Assembly: GCA_913009205.1 (NCBI GenBank)
Contig: CAJVYC010000003.1
Coordinates: 144,140 to 208,139, forward strand
Length of the DNA stretch: 64,000 nucleotides
DNA from: an uncultured Fluviicola sp.
GTDB lineage: Bacteria > Bacteroidota > Bacteroidia > Flavobacteriales_D > Crocinitomicaceae
Direction: 5' to 3'
Shown here: positions 9,376 through 18,419 of the stretch, piece by piece
Position numbering within the stretch: position 1 is the first letter of the stretch
How the letters are laid out: every line of letters begins with the position of its first letter
Position numbers and translations under genes: made by a program
Notes under the pieces: model-generated
Seen by the model: only the letters and a program-made list of their open reading frames with translations
What the model was told of the DNA's origin: nothing
Database searches by the model: none

Positions 9376-10035
9376 TTATTTAGTTCTTTTAATACTACAG
9401 CCTCTTGGCGCCGTGGAATTTTCTTCAATTGTTTTGCCTTCAGCTAGATTCGCAATGGCATTGTATAAATAAGTCTTCAATTCTGTTTTCTTCGTGTCCC
9501 AAGAATTGTCAATAGAGCCCTTGTAGACCAATTTTTTATCCTTGTCGAGGATAAATGCATGTGGTGTTGTCTTCGCACCAAAGGCATTAGCCAACTTTGA
9601 ATCGGTGTCTACAACATAAGGCATTTTATATGCATTATCCTCGGCGCGTTTCTTCATTTCAACCTGAGAGTCAACCCCTGTTCTTTTTGCCTCATTTGAA
9701 TTAACGAGAACAACGCCCATATCATTCTCTTGGGCCGTTTTGTAGATTTCGTTGTATTGTTTTTCCCAACCCTCAAAACCATCGCTACCCACAACAAAAG
9801 GACATGTATTGCACGAGAAGATTACAATTAATCCATTTTCCTGCGTCAATTTATCCAAGTTGTAACTGTTTCCATTTACTCCCGTTAAGTTTGTAGATGT
9901 CATTGGGGCTTTTTTGCCAATCTTTAAATCTTTGTCTCCCTTTAGTTGAGACGATTGAAAAAGAAGCATGGTTGGAACTATTAGTAGAGCAATTATTACT
10001 GCTTTAATTATATTACTTTTTGCAATTGATTTCAT
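9376..10035 (-). CDS. Thioredoxin-like redoxin (AhpC/TSA or SCO-like) with N-terminal membrane anchor
   Basis: The 219-residue protein has one N-terminal hydrophobic segment (IIKAVIIALLIVPTMLLF), so the rest faces the periplasm. The thioredoxin fold carries the motif CNTC (Cys75 and Cys78), where classical thioredoxin has CGPC. It ends the second core strand (LIVIFSCNTCPFV). Later TPHAFILD supplies the usual cis-proline. This layout is common in Bacteroidota redoxins labelled 'thioredoxin family protein' or 'redoxin domain'. Likely roles are disulfide reduction or peroxide/metal handling in the envelope, with an unknown partner. The protease gene follows after 15 bp in the same direction. Supply of disulfide chemistry to an exported Cys-containing protease is possible but not shown. 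It is divergent from the 10092 gene, with only 56 bp between starts. Confidence 0.85.
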   Translation of the reverse strand: MKSIAKSNIIKAVIIALLIVPTMLLFQSSQLKGDKDLKIGKKAPMTSTNLTGVNGNSYNLDKLTQENGLIVIFSCNTCPFVVGSDGFEGWEKQYNEIYKTAQENDMGVVLVNSNEAKRTGVDSQVEMKKRAEDNAYKMPYVVDTDSKLANAFGAKTTPHAFILDKDKKLVYKGSIDNSWDTKKTELKTYLYNAIANLAEGKTIEENSTAPRGCSIKRTK

Positions 10036-10091
10036 AACCTATATTTTTAGCACGATGATTGATATAACAATTATCCACAAAATACAAAAAC

Positions 10092-11312
10092 ATGAAGAGA
10101 TTAGCACCGTTATTCATTCTTTCAATTTCAATGATGTCACTTGCTCAAGAGGTTGAGATTGAAGCAAAGAAATTCCCATATTATGACGTGATAGAATGGA
10201 AAGGCGAAGGAGCAATTCTATTGAGCAAAGACCCAGGGACAACAACGAGAAAGGTCGACATGGTGCTCGCAGGAGATCAGGAATCAAGTGTGTGGGATGA
10301 ATCTTTTACGCCAAAAAACGGAGAGTTTTACTTCATCTCAAGTGAAAATGCCCGGTATGTTTACTTCCTAGATAATTTAGAATTGGAAAACGGAAAGGTA
10401 TATTTTACACAATTGAATTCGGCTGGAAACACGAAAAACGTAAATGTTTCAATGGTTGCAGTTGCCAAAAATCTAGGTGTTCCAAGTTGGAGCGATTTGG
10501 AATTGATTAATGTAGTTGTGACAGATAAAGCTTTGGTTCATCATTTCAGATTCCACGATAAGAAAGCGAAGGCAATTCGTGAATATGTAACCTTTATTAC
10601 ACACCACAACATGATGGTTTATGGTGCAGAATTGGGTTCAATTCCAGAAGATGATCTTAAAAATGAAAATGTTGGGAACTGGGATTACATCGGATTTACG
10701 GGAGATAAAATTTGTTTCGCGGCTCGTGGAATTAAAAACAAGCAAAACGGATGGTCGATTAAAGAATTTACCTCCAAAGCAAAATATGTTTCAGACATTT
10801 TTATCAAAGCGCCAACGGAATTTATACCGATGGAAAACATTGGATTTGGAACAACGGGAAAATACTTTTTGGAAGAAAAACAGACAGTCGATAAAGGACT
10901 TCTCACTTTCATTAATGATAAGTTTTATATGGTCGGAGGACACAGTGAAGAGAATAGCGCTGAGTTAGTCTTATACGAGCGGTTTGGAGACGAATGGCAA
11001 GAATTAAACAAAATCGAACTCAGTTATTTCATTCCTAAGAAAGCACTTAAATTAGGCCTTTATCCTATGAATGAGGGGATTGGTTGCCACCTGGATCATA
11101 ACGGGTACAACAAAGTAAGTATTATCACTTTTGATAAGAATGTGGAATCTGCACACAATGCATTTACGGACCGATCAATTTACAACCCAAGTAGTGTCTT
11201 TAATTCAAAGGATAAAGAAGAATTTACCGTAACTTTACCCAACGCTGTTTTGACTTTCGATACGAAACAACTGAATACTACGGGACCTATGAAATTCGAC
11301 TTGATAAAATGA
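10092..11312 (+). CDS. Exported protein of unknown function
   Basis: This is a 406-residue protein with a clear signal peptide (LAPLFILSISMMSLAQ). There is no lipobox cysteine, sorting domain or transmembrane segment after it. The body is rich in alternating hydrophobic and charged strands with repeated Gly/Asn turns (for example KNGEFYFISSENARYVYFLD and WDYIGFTGDKICFAA). That suggests an all-beta fold such as a propeller, but I see no family motif. It is probably periplasmic. Its stop codon overlaps the start of the uridine kinase gene (ATGA), which itself overlaps the sensor kinase. An exported sensor accessory for that kinase is a possible reading but unproven. Confidence 0.75.
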   Translation: MKRLAPLFILSISMMSLAQEVEIEAKKFPYYDVIEWKGEGAILLSKDPGTTTRKVDMVLAGDQESSVWDESFTPKNGEFYFISSENARYVYFLDNLELENGKVYFTQLNSAGNTKNVNVSMVAVAKNLGVPSWSDLELINVVVTDKALVHHFRFHDKKAKAIREYVTFITHHNMMVYGAELGSIPEDDLKNENVGNWDYIGFTGDKICFAARGIKNKQNGWSIKEFTSKAKYVSDIFIKAPTEFIPMENIGFGTTGKYFLEEKQTVDKGLLTFINDKFYMVGGHSEENSAELVLYERFGDEWQELNKIELSYFIPKKALKLGLYPMNEGIGCHLDHNGYNKVSIITFDKNVESAHNAFTDRSIYNPSSVFNSKDKEEFTVTLPNAVLTFDTKQLNTTGPMKFDLIK

Positions 11313-11926
11313 TTATTGGTATTTGTGGCGGAAGTGGATCGGGGAAAACAACCCTTCTCAACCGTCTTTTTCGCGAGTTTGGACATTTAAATCCAAGCGT
11401 TTTTTCAATGGATAATTACTATTTGAACATTGAAAAACAACTTATTGATGAAAACGGGATTTACAACTTTGATTTACCAACGGCGTTGGATAAAGAGAAG
11501 TTAACCTCCGACCTTCAGACGCTTGTTTCAGGAGAAGAAATAATCGTGAAGGAATACCATTTCAATTCGCCTCCAGATAAAAATGTTCTAGTAACCATTC
11601 AACCTTCCGATTTAATTATCGTTGAAGGATTGTTCCTTTTTCACTATCCCGAAGTACGCGAAGTCCTTGATTTTTCAATATTTATTAAGGTTGATTCTGC
11701 CGTTCAATTGGACAGGCGCTTATACAGAGATCAGGAAACGAGAGGTTATTCTCGCGAGCAAATCTTATATCAATGGGACAACCATGTAAAACCTTGTTAC
11801 GAGAATTATTTACTACCTTACGAAGAGGAGGCCAGTTTTCGATTCAGAAATGACGCGCATGCTGATGAAGATTTTGCATCATTGGCCGCCGAGATTTCTG
11901 CGGAGATTGGAGCACTTAAAGTATGA
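11309..11926 (+). CDS. udk: Uridine kinase
   Basis: The 205-residue enzyme phosphorylates uridine and cytidine in the pyrimidine salvage pathway, in the cytoplasm. The Walker A loop is GGSGSGKTT at residues 7-15. SMDNYY (near 35) matches the substrate-binding loop of the uridine kinase family, and VEGLFLFHYPEV gives the Walker B-like strand end. RRLYRDQETRGYS is the conserved Arg-rich lid. Length is normal. The start overlaps the previous stop by 4 bp, and its own stop overlaps the sensor kinase start by 4 bp, a sign of tight translational coupling. Confidence 0.9.
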   Translation: MIIGICGGSGSGKTTLLNRLFREFGHLNPSVFSMDNYYLNIEKQLIDENGIYNFDLPTALDKEKLTSDLQTLVSGEEIIVKEYHFNSPPDKNVLVTIQPSDLIIVEGLFLFHYPEVREVLDFSIFIKVDSAVQLDRRLYRDQETRGYSREQILYQWDNHVKPCYENYLLPYEEEASFRFRNDAHADEDFASLAAEISAEIGALKV

Positions 11927-14900
11927 GATTCAAATTCCTGAACAAATATTACCTCTTCGTTTCTGCGGTTGTTGTTACCGTGATTTTTGCATGGTATTAC
12001 TTCGAAACAGTTTCTACAAGTTACCAACCTTCAGTTGATTCGTTCAGAGAAAATTTTAAAATTCAAGAAGAAAAATTAGACAAGTTCCTTTCTTTCACGG
12101 CAGATGAAATAGACGAAAAAGAAATCCACAATCAATGGCTTAATCATGCCAATGGACAAGAGATCAACATTCACATTTACCGTCGTGATTCCTTAATTTA
12201 TTGGAATACAAACCAAGTTCCAATTATCAGGTTTGCAGACATTCACTTTCCGGCAGACGGATTATTGAACCTCCAAAACGGGTGGTACTTTGCCAAAACT
12301 AAAAAGGTCGGTAATTACTTTGTCTGCGCCAGTTTCCTTGTTAAGCACGATTACGCCTACGAGAACAAGCACCTGATAAACTCCTTTTCTGATTTTTTGA
12401 GCCTTTCGTTTCAAGCAACGATTGGGATTGATAAAAATGAAGGTTATACTGTGAAATCGAGAGACGGAAATTACGTTTGTTCCTTAATCATCAACGAAGA
12501 ACAACCGATAGAACCCAAAGAATCCATTCTCTTATTTTTATTGCTTTTCGGAACAATTGTATTGTGGTTGTTAGCTGTTGCGAGTGCCCAGAAAATTGTA
12601 AAACACAAATGGAGTTGGACAATTCCGGTTTCAATTATCGTTCTTAGAGTTCTCTCAATTCAATTTTTTTGGTTTGATTTCTTAATCGAGACGGAAGGGT
12701 TCGATCCAAGTCTTTATGGGGTCAACCAGTGGTTTCCAAACTTTTTCGAGTACCTCATCAATAGTACCGTTTTGGTTTATTTGTTGTTTGAAATTCGTCA
12801 AGGGATTCCGAAAATTAAATACGGATTTTTTGCAAAAGTATTTGCCATTACTCTTGCAATTGTGTCTATTCTACTATGGCCACTCATTGTCTTTTTCACC
12901 CAAGGTCTAATAGAAGATTCTTCAATTCCGCTGGTTATTGATCAACTTTTTTCGTTAAATATTTATTCTGTTCTCGCCATAACAAGTGTTGGTGTTTTGT
13001 TCTATGCGTATTTTCATTATTTACGTGTAATTCTGGAGTTTTGTAAAAAACAATCCATCCTTGGTTCGCAATTGGCTGTAATTTGTTTTGCTGTTAGTTG
13101 TGTTTACTTCCTGTATGAGATCAACTATGGCTATCAACTCTTTTTCGCAGCTGTATTCCCAATGTTCTTTTATGGAATAGGCATGTATACGGTGTATAGA
13201 AACAAGGCAACGCATCGATTGGGAACAGGGTTAATTTTGCTTTTTGGATTCTCATTAGTAATATCACTTACTATAGGCGAGTTTGGCAGAAGAAAGGAAA
13301 AAGGAGAAAAGGAGCTTTATGCAAATCAATTGGCCACTGAAAAGGACATTGTAACAGAAGTTGAATATTCCAAAATCGTCGAGAGGTTAAAGGAAGATAA
13401 ATTCCTGAAACGTTTTGTGGAATCACCGAGCTTTAAAATGAATTCCGATTTACAAGAGAATTTAGAGCGTCGTTTTTTCAACGGATTTTGGGAGGAATAC
13501 GAAATGGAATTTTCAATTTATGATGAAGAACACCTCCCATTAATTGACAAACGAAATTACACGACAGAGGACTACAATGGTCTTCAAAATATTATTGACA
13601 GTTCAGGAGTTAGTTCAGAGATTGATTCGAACATTTATTTCATCAGTGATTACCGAGAGCAATTCAGTTATGTTATTCGACAAGAATTACTTGGGAATGA
13701 TTCGACGAAAGCAGTTTTATTTTGCACACTGAAGTCGAAAAAGATACCTGAGGAAATTGGCTTCCCGAGGTTACTTATTTCAGGTCAGGCCAATGTGTTC
13801 GAGTCGCTTGAAATGTATTCGATCGCAAAGTACCACGGCTCTCATTTGGTCACAAAATATGGTGAATTCAATTATCCATCTTCTTATTTGAAAATGGTAC
13901 CTAACGAAACAATGGAAATCGGGTTCTTCAATCATGATGATTTTAACCATTATATTTTAAGCAAACCTTCAGGCGATATAATTGTACTGTCAAGTAAGAT
14001 CCCAACCAGTCTTGATATTCTTACATCGTTCTCATACCTATTTAGTTTTTATGGTTTGCTTTTGCTTCCACTTCTATTTAGAGGAAAAGCAACGACCGCC
14101 GGAAGAAGAACCTTGAACCTTGCAATGAAAATTCAAATTGTACTAATTTCATTGGTCTTTTTATCCCTTTTAGCCTTTGGGTGGGGTAGTGGAGTTTTCG
14201 TTAGCAATCAATATAATCATTATACGAATGATGTAATTCGGGAAAAATTAAATTCTGTTGAAACTGAAGTGGGCGCTAAACTAGGCGATTATGACGAGCT
14301 ATCTATTACTGAAAACGGAAATTTTGCGCAGTTCTACTTACAGAAATTCTCTCGCGTCTTCTTTACGGACATTAACTTGTATGACGCCAATGGTTACTTA
14401 CTTGCCACGTCTCGGCCAAAAGTATTTAATCAAGGGTTGATCAGCGAGCAAATGGATCCTGAGGCGTATCAAAACATGAAGTACGGACAAAAGAGTGAAT
14501 ATGTGCACTATGAAAACATTGGGCGATTGAATTATTCTTCTGCCTATCAGCCATTTTACAATAATGAAGGGAAAAGGCTTGCCTTTATTAACCTTCAGCA
14601 TTTTGGACAGCAAAGCGAATTTGAAAATCAGATACAGAAGTTCTTGGTGGCGATTATCAACGTGTTTATCCTGCTTTTGGCAGTATCTATTATTCTTGCA
14701 ATTCTTATCTCAAACTGGCTTACTGCTCCATTGCGATTGCTTCAAGAAAGTTTCGCGGCTGTTCGATTTGGGACACATAACGAACCGATCTCTTACAACA
14801 AGGAAGATGAAATTGGATCTTTGGTTAAGGATTACAATCAGAAGTTAGAAGAGTTGGAATTCGCAGCGCAGCAATTGGCAAGAAGTGAGAGAGAATCGGC

Positions 14901-15558
14901 TTGGCGTGAAATGGCAAAACAAGTGGCCCATGAGATTAAAAACCCCTTAACACCAATGAAACTAAGCGTTCAGCAACTGCAAAGAACATACAATCCCGAT
15001 GATCCAAAAAGTGGTGACAAACTTCAAAAGGTTGCAAATTCCATCGTTGAGCAGATCGATGCGTTGACCAAAATAGCGAATGAATTTTCATCCTTCGCTA
15101 AAATGCCAATTCCAAGTGAGGAACGGCTCGAACTTATTTCCTTAGTCAAAAGAGTGAAGGAGGTGTTTACAGTAGACAGCGGACCAAAAATTACGGTTCG
15201 ATCTGATGAATATGAGATTTTCATTAAAGCGGACAGAGATCAAATAATACGTGTGTTTAATAATTTAATTAAGAACTCAACACAGGCAATTCTCCAGGAT
15301 TATGAAGGAAAAATAACGATTGATTTGAAGATGGAATCAAGTGCGGTTTTGGTTACAATAACCGACAACGGTGTTGGAATTGAGAAATCGAAGCTTGGAA
15401 AAATCTTCGTTCCTTACTTTACAACGAAAAGCAATGGAACCGGTCTAGGCTTAGCGATGGTAAAACAAATTGTAGAGAACCATCACGGTTCAATCGACTT
15501 TGATACTATCGAAGGAAAGGGAACTACTTTCTTTATCAAATTGCCTTTGACTCTTTAG
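11923..15558 (+). CDS. Large NtrY-like multi-pass sensor histidine kinase
   Basis: This 1211-residue membrane sensor kinase has a hydrophobic segment near residues 10-27 followed by an extracytoplasmic region to ~200. A cluster of about eight helices spans ~200-450. A second sensing region follows, with further segments near 700-718, 736-760 and 906-932. A HAMP-like linker leads to the kinase core. The phosphoacceptor is His1003 in VAHEIKNPLTPMKLS, the 'HEIKNPLTP' wording typical of NtrY kinases. N box FNNLIKNSTQAI (~1110), DNGVGI (~1147) and GTGLGLAMVKQIVENHHG (~1172) complete the ATPase. No response regulator gene is adjacent, so its partner and signal are unknown. Translation is coupled to udk by an ATGA overlap. 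The sensor part is much longer than in classical NtrY (about 720-770 residues). Confidence 0.9.
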   Translation: MRFKFLNKYYLFVSAVVVTVIFAWYYFETVSTSYQPSVDSFRENFKIQEEKLDKFLSFTADEIDEKEIHNQWLNHANGQEINIHIYRRDSLIYWNTNQVPIIRFADIHFPADGLLNLQNGWYFAKTKKVGNYFVCASFLVKHDYAYENKHLINSFSDFLSLSFQATIGIDKNEGYTVKSRDGNYVCSLIINEEQPIEPKESILLFLLLFGTIVLWLLAVASAQKIVKHKWSWTIPVSIIVLRVLSIQFFWFDFLIETEGFDPSLYGVNQWFPNFFEYLINSTVLVYLLFEIRQGIPKIKYGFFAKVFAITLAIVSILLWPLIVFFTQGLIEDSSIPLVIDQLFSLNIYSVLAITSVGVLFYAYFHYLRVILEFCKKQSILGSQLAVICFAVSCVYFLYEINYGYQLFFAAVFPMFFYGIGMYTVYRNKATHRLGTGLILLFGFSLVISLTIGEFGRRKEKGEKELYANQLATEKDIVTEVEYSKIVERLKEDKFLKRFVESPSFKMNSDLQENLERRFFNGFWEEYEMEFSIYDEEHLPLIDKRNYTTEDYNGLQNIIDSSGVSSEIDSNIYFISDYREQFSYVIRQELLGNDSTKAVLFCTLKSKKIPEEIGFPRLLISGQANVFESLEMYSIAKYHGSHLVTKYGEFNYPSSYLKMVPNETMEIGFFNHDDFNHYILSKPSGDIIVLSSKIPTSLDILTSFSYLFSFYGLLLLPLLFRGKATTAGRRTLNLAMKIQIVLISLVFLSLLAFGWGSGVFVSNQYNHYTNDVIREKLNSVETEVGAKLGDYDELSITENGNFAQFYLQKFSRVFFTDINLYDANGYLLATSRPKVFNQGLISEQMDPEAYQNMKYGQKSEYVHYENIGRLNYSSAYQPFYNNEGKRLAFINLQHFGQQSEFENQIQKFLVAIINVFILLLAVSIILAILISNWLTAPLRLLQESFAAVRFGTHNEPISYNKEDEIGSLVKDYNQKLEELEFAAQQLARSERESAWREMAKQVAHEIKNPLTPMKLSVQQLQRTYNPDDPKSGDKLQKVANSIVEQIDALTKIANEFSSFAKMPIPSEERLELISLVKRVKEVFTVDSGPKITVRSDEYEIFIKADRDQIIRVFNNLIKNSTQAILQDYEGKITIDLKMESSAVLVTITDNGVGIEKSKLGKIFVPYFTTKSNGTGLGLAMVKQIVENHHGSIDFDTIEGKGTTFFIKLPLTL

Positions 15559-15714
15559 TTAGAGAATTGCTCGGTGCTTTTTAATCTCAAAGATGCAAAA
15601 GGCACTGTTAAAAAGGCATTTTATGTGTCACAAGATTTACATAGATGTGTATGACAATTGTTTAACGGATTTAGCTGTGAATTCACTATATTTATATAAA
15701 TTAATACTAGAATT

Positions 15715-17931
15715 ATGAACTCTCAACTCTTTAGAGCACCCTTATTCGGGGCACTCATCCTCTGCACTATGTCCGCATTTGGACAAAATACGAAAACAAT
15801 CATTCTTGATACTAAAGAGTTGACAGAAAGCGAATTAGTCGGGATTGGCGATGTTCAAATCAGGGCTACTGAAGCGAAAATCTATCGAATTGACATTCAA
15901 TCACTGTACGAACAACTGGAAGGTATTGCGCATCGAGAAGTAGCTGAAAGCGGATTTACAGCAGATTTGAATTTTCCACACCCTGATGGGACAGTGCACA
16001 CTTATCATGCAAAAGCAAACAATACGATGCACCCGGACTTAGCATCGCGCTATTCTTTGATTCAATCTTTCGATGCGAATGGAGACAACGGCGAATTTGT
16101 GAAATGGGATATTACTCAACACGGATTCCACGCAATGATCATCCGCCCCGGAAAAGGAACGATTTATATTGATCCGATCATTAAAGGAAATTCAGATTAT
16201 TATATCGTGTATTTGAAAAAGAACTTCATCACCGATAAGAAAATGGAGTGCTCATTCACGAAGGAAGAAGATATCTTGAATTTTTCTAATCAAGGAGTTG
16301 AGGTTATTCAAAAAACGTTTGGCTCTTGTGAATTAAGAACATATAGAATGGCAATTGCTGCAACGGGAGAGTATACAATTTTCCATGGAGGTTCAGTAGC
16401 GGATGCATTGGCTGCTCAAGTAACAACAATGAACAGGGTGAACGGAATCTATGAAACAGACATGGCCATCACGATGACGCTCATTGCGAATAACGATCAA
16501 CTGATCTATACCTCAACGGGAGGGGATCCTTATACAAATGGAAATGCTGGAGCAATGATTGGAGAAAATCAAGCGAATGTAAATTCAGTAATCGGATCTG
16601 CGAATTACGATATTGGACATGTTTTCGGAACAAACAGCGGTGGACTTGCAGGACTTGGCGTAGTTTGTAGCAACGGTAAAGCATCTGGAGTAACTGGAAG
16701 TTCTTCTCCAATTGGAGATTCATTCGATGTTGATTACGTTGCCCATGAAGTTGGTCACCAATTTGGTGGGAATCACACCTTCAATAATTCATGTGGCGGG
16801 AATAGAAATAATTCAACTGCAATGGAGCCGGGCAGTGGTTCTTCAATTATGGCGTATGCCGGAATTTGTGCATCAAACGTTCAGAATAATAGCGATGATC
16901 ATTTCCATGGAATTAGCTTGGAAGAAATTGGAGATGAAATTTTAAGTGGTGGTCATACATGTGAAACGATTACGCCATTGGTAAATATTGCTCCGACTGT
17001 AGTCTCTACAAATGGTGGAGCAACTATTCCCGGCGGGACGCCTTTCGCATTAACAGCTGTTGTGACAGATCCAGATGGTGATCCTCTTACATACAACTGG
17101 GAACAAATGGACAATGGAATTAGCACGCAACCACCAGTTGCTTCATCGAGTAATGGGCCGAACTTTAGAAGTTATCCTTCGAGCTCAGAACCTACGAGAT
17201 ACTTTCCAAATCTTCAAGCTTTAAAGAATAACGGACCTTTTACATGGGAACGCCTTTCTGATGTTTCTAGAACAATGAACTTTAGAGTGTCAGTTAGAGA
17301 TAACTCACCCGGACCTGGTGGATGTAACGATCATGAAGATGTAACCGTTACTGTTGATGGAAACTCTGGACCATTCGTAGTTTTATACCCTTCAGTATTG
17401 GGTATTGTTTGGACAGGAGGAACGAATCAAACAGTTACTTGGGATGTTGCTGGAACTGACGGTTCTCCAGTGAATTGTTCGAATGTTGATATTTATCTTT
17501 CAACCAACAATGGAGTCACTTATCCTACATTATTAGCTGCAGGAGTTCCAAATGATGGGGCGGAAACAATTGTGGTTCCTAACTTGAACGCTATGGCTTG
17601 CAGAATCATGGTGATGAACGAAGGAAAAACGTTCTTCGATATTTCGGATAAGCGTTTTGAAATCCAGTTTGGATTTGCTGGCTTGGAAGAAACAATTAAT
17701 GAGTCGGTAGCAATTTATCCAAATCCAACTTCTGGAGATGTCATGATTTCATGGGAAGAAGACGTTCAATTCATTGAAATCACAGATTCAAAAGGAAAAT
17801 TGTTGAATAAAATTAACGTAGAAAACTTAAATGAAACTCTTGTGGATCTTTCAAGTTATAGTAACGGTGTATATTTCATACATGTTAATAGTACTGACGG
17901 GCATTCGGTGTATAACATTGTAAAAAATTAA
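15715..17931 (+). CDS. Secreted reprolysin-like zinc metalloprotease with T9SS sorting domain
   Basis: This 738-residue secreted metallopeptidase has a signal peptide that ends near SAFGQ and a propeptide-like region to about 205. The metzincin zinc site is HEVGHQFGGNH (His344, Glu345, His348, His354), and a downstream SIMAYAG supplies the Met-turn. This matches the reprolysin-like M12 family common in Bacteroidota. Fibronectin- or cadherin-like beta modules follow, including TDPDGDPLTYNWEQ and a region ending in GKTFFDISDKRF. The protein closes with a type A T9SS sorting domain (IYPNPTSGDVMISWEE to SNGVYFIHVNS). It should act outside the cell on proteins. A relic copy of its sorting domain lies just downstream. 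Confidence 0.92.
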   Translation: MNSQLFRAPLFGALILCTMSAFGQNTKTIILDTKELTESELVGIGDVQIRATEAKIYRIDIQSLYEQLEGIAHREVAESGFTADLNFPHPDGTVHTYHAKANNTMHPDLASRYSLIQSFDANGDNGEFVKWDITQHGFHAMIIRPGKGTIYIDPIIKGNSDYYIVYLKKNFITDKKMECSFTKEEDILNFSNQGVEVIQKTFGSCELRTYRMAIAATGEYTIFHGGSVADALAAQVTTMNRVNGIYETDMAITMTLIANNDQLIYTSTGGDPYTNGNAGAMIGENQANVNSVIGSANYDIGHVFGTNSGGLAGLGVVCSNGKASGVTGSSSPIGDSFDVDYVAHEVGHQFGGNHTFNNSCGGNRNNSTAMEPGSGSSIMAYAGICASNVQNNSDDHFHGISLEEIGDEILSGGHTCETITPLVNIAPTVVSTNGGATIPGGTPFALTAVVTDPDGDPLTYNWEQMDNGISTQPPVASSSNGPNFRSYPSSSEPTRYFPNLQALKNNGPFTWERLSDVSRTMNFRVSVRDNSPGPGGCNDHEDVTVTVDGNSGPFVVLYPSVLGIVWTGGTNQTVTWDVAGTDGSPVNCSNVDIYLSTNNGVTYPTLLAAGVPNDGAETIVVPNLNAMACRIMVMNEGKTFFDISDKRFEIQFGFAGLEETINESVAIYPNPTSGDVMISWEEDVQFIEITDSKGKLLNKINVENLNETLVDLSSYSNGVYFIHVNSTDGHSVYNIVKN

Positions 17932-18004
17932 ACGAGCTTTAAAACAACCAACCAATCTAAACTAAGACCTAGTATAAAACCAAAAGCTAAAATTATATAC
18001 AGAA

Positions 18005-18286
18005 ATGTCTCCTTGTTATTCAGTTGGTCAAACGGGTATTAACGAGTCAACATCGAATAACCTTCTTGTGTTTCCAAATCCAACTTCCGATAAAGTTTCA
18101 GTTACATGGGAGGGAAGTATCAGCTATATCGAAATTACAGATTTACGAAGGAGGCTATTAAATCGAGTTGAAGTTTCTGATGTAAATGAAGTTTAGTTGG
18201 ATGTAGCTACGTATAAATCAAACACTTATTTACTTCGTGTTGTTGGTGACAACGGCAGTAAAGTGATCGATCTGATCAAGCAATAA
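18005..18286 (+). pseudogene. Relic T9SS sorting domain interrupted by an amber codon
   Basis: This short frame reads straight from CYSVGQTG, which looks like the end of a signal peptide, into a type A sorting domain (VFPNPTSDKVSVTWEG, YIEITDLRRRLLNRV). An in-frame TAG at 18194-18196 stops it. The frame then continues as LDVATYKSNTYLLRVVGDN to LIKQ and a TAA at 18284-18286. It aligns along its length with the tail of the metalloprotease just upstream. The TAG falls where that gene has Leu, so a single T-to-A change (TTG to TAG) explains it. No cargo domain remains. I infer a duplicated or fused secreted-protein gene that lost its middle and then gained a stop. Confidence 0.65.
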
Positions 18287-18302
18287 TTAGTTTAAAACTT
18301 AG

Positions 18303-18352
18303 AAGGCTGTTTGGTCTCGGTAAATCCGAGGTTGGGGCAGCCTTTCTTTTTG
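18303..18352 (+). terminator. Probable terminator with nested hairpin
   Basis: An outer stem AAGGCTG/CAGCCTT encloses an inner stem CTCGG/CCGAG with loop TAAAT, and TTTCTTTTT follows on the plus strand. It lies behind the metalloprotease and relic and ahead of gpsA. Confidence 0.6.
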
Positions 18353-18395
18353 CGTGATTATCTGAACAAGACAAAGAGCCTTTGGGAATAAATAA

Positions 18396-18403
18396 TATCT
18401 TTG
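18396..18403 (+). promoter_or_regulatory. Bacteroidota -7 promoter element for gpsA
   Basis: TATCTTTG matches the TAnnTTTG consensus and ends 16 bp before the gpsA ATG. No clear -33 TTTG is visible at the usual spacing. Confidence 0.45.
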
Positions 18404-18419
18404 TTATTCGACATTATTT

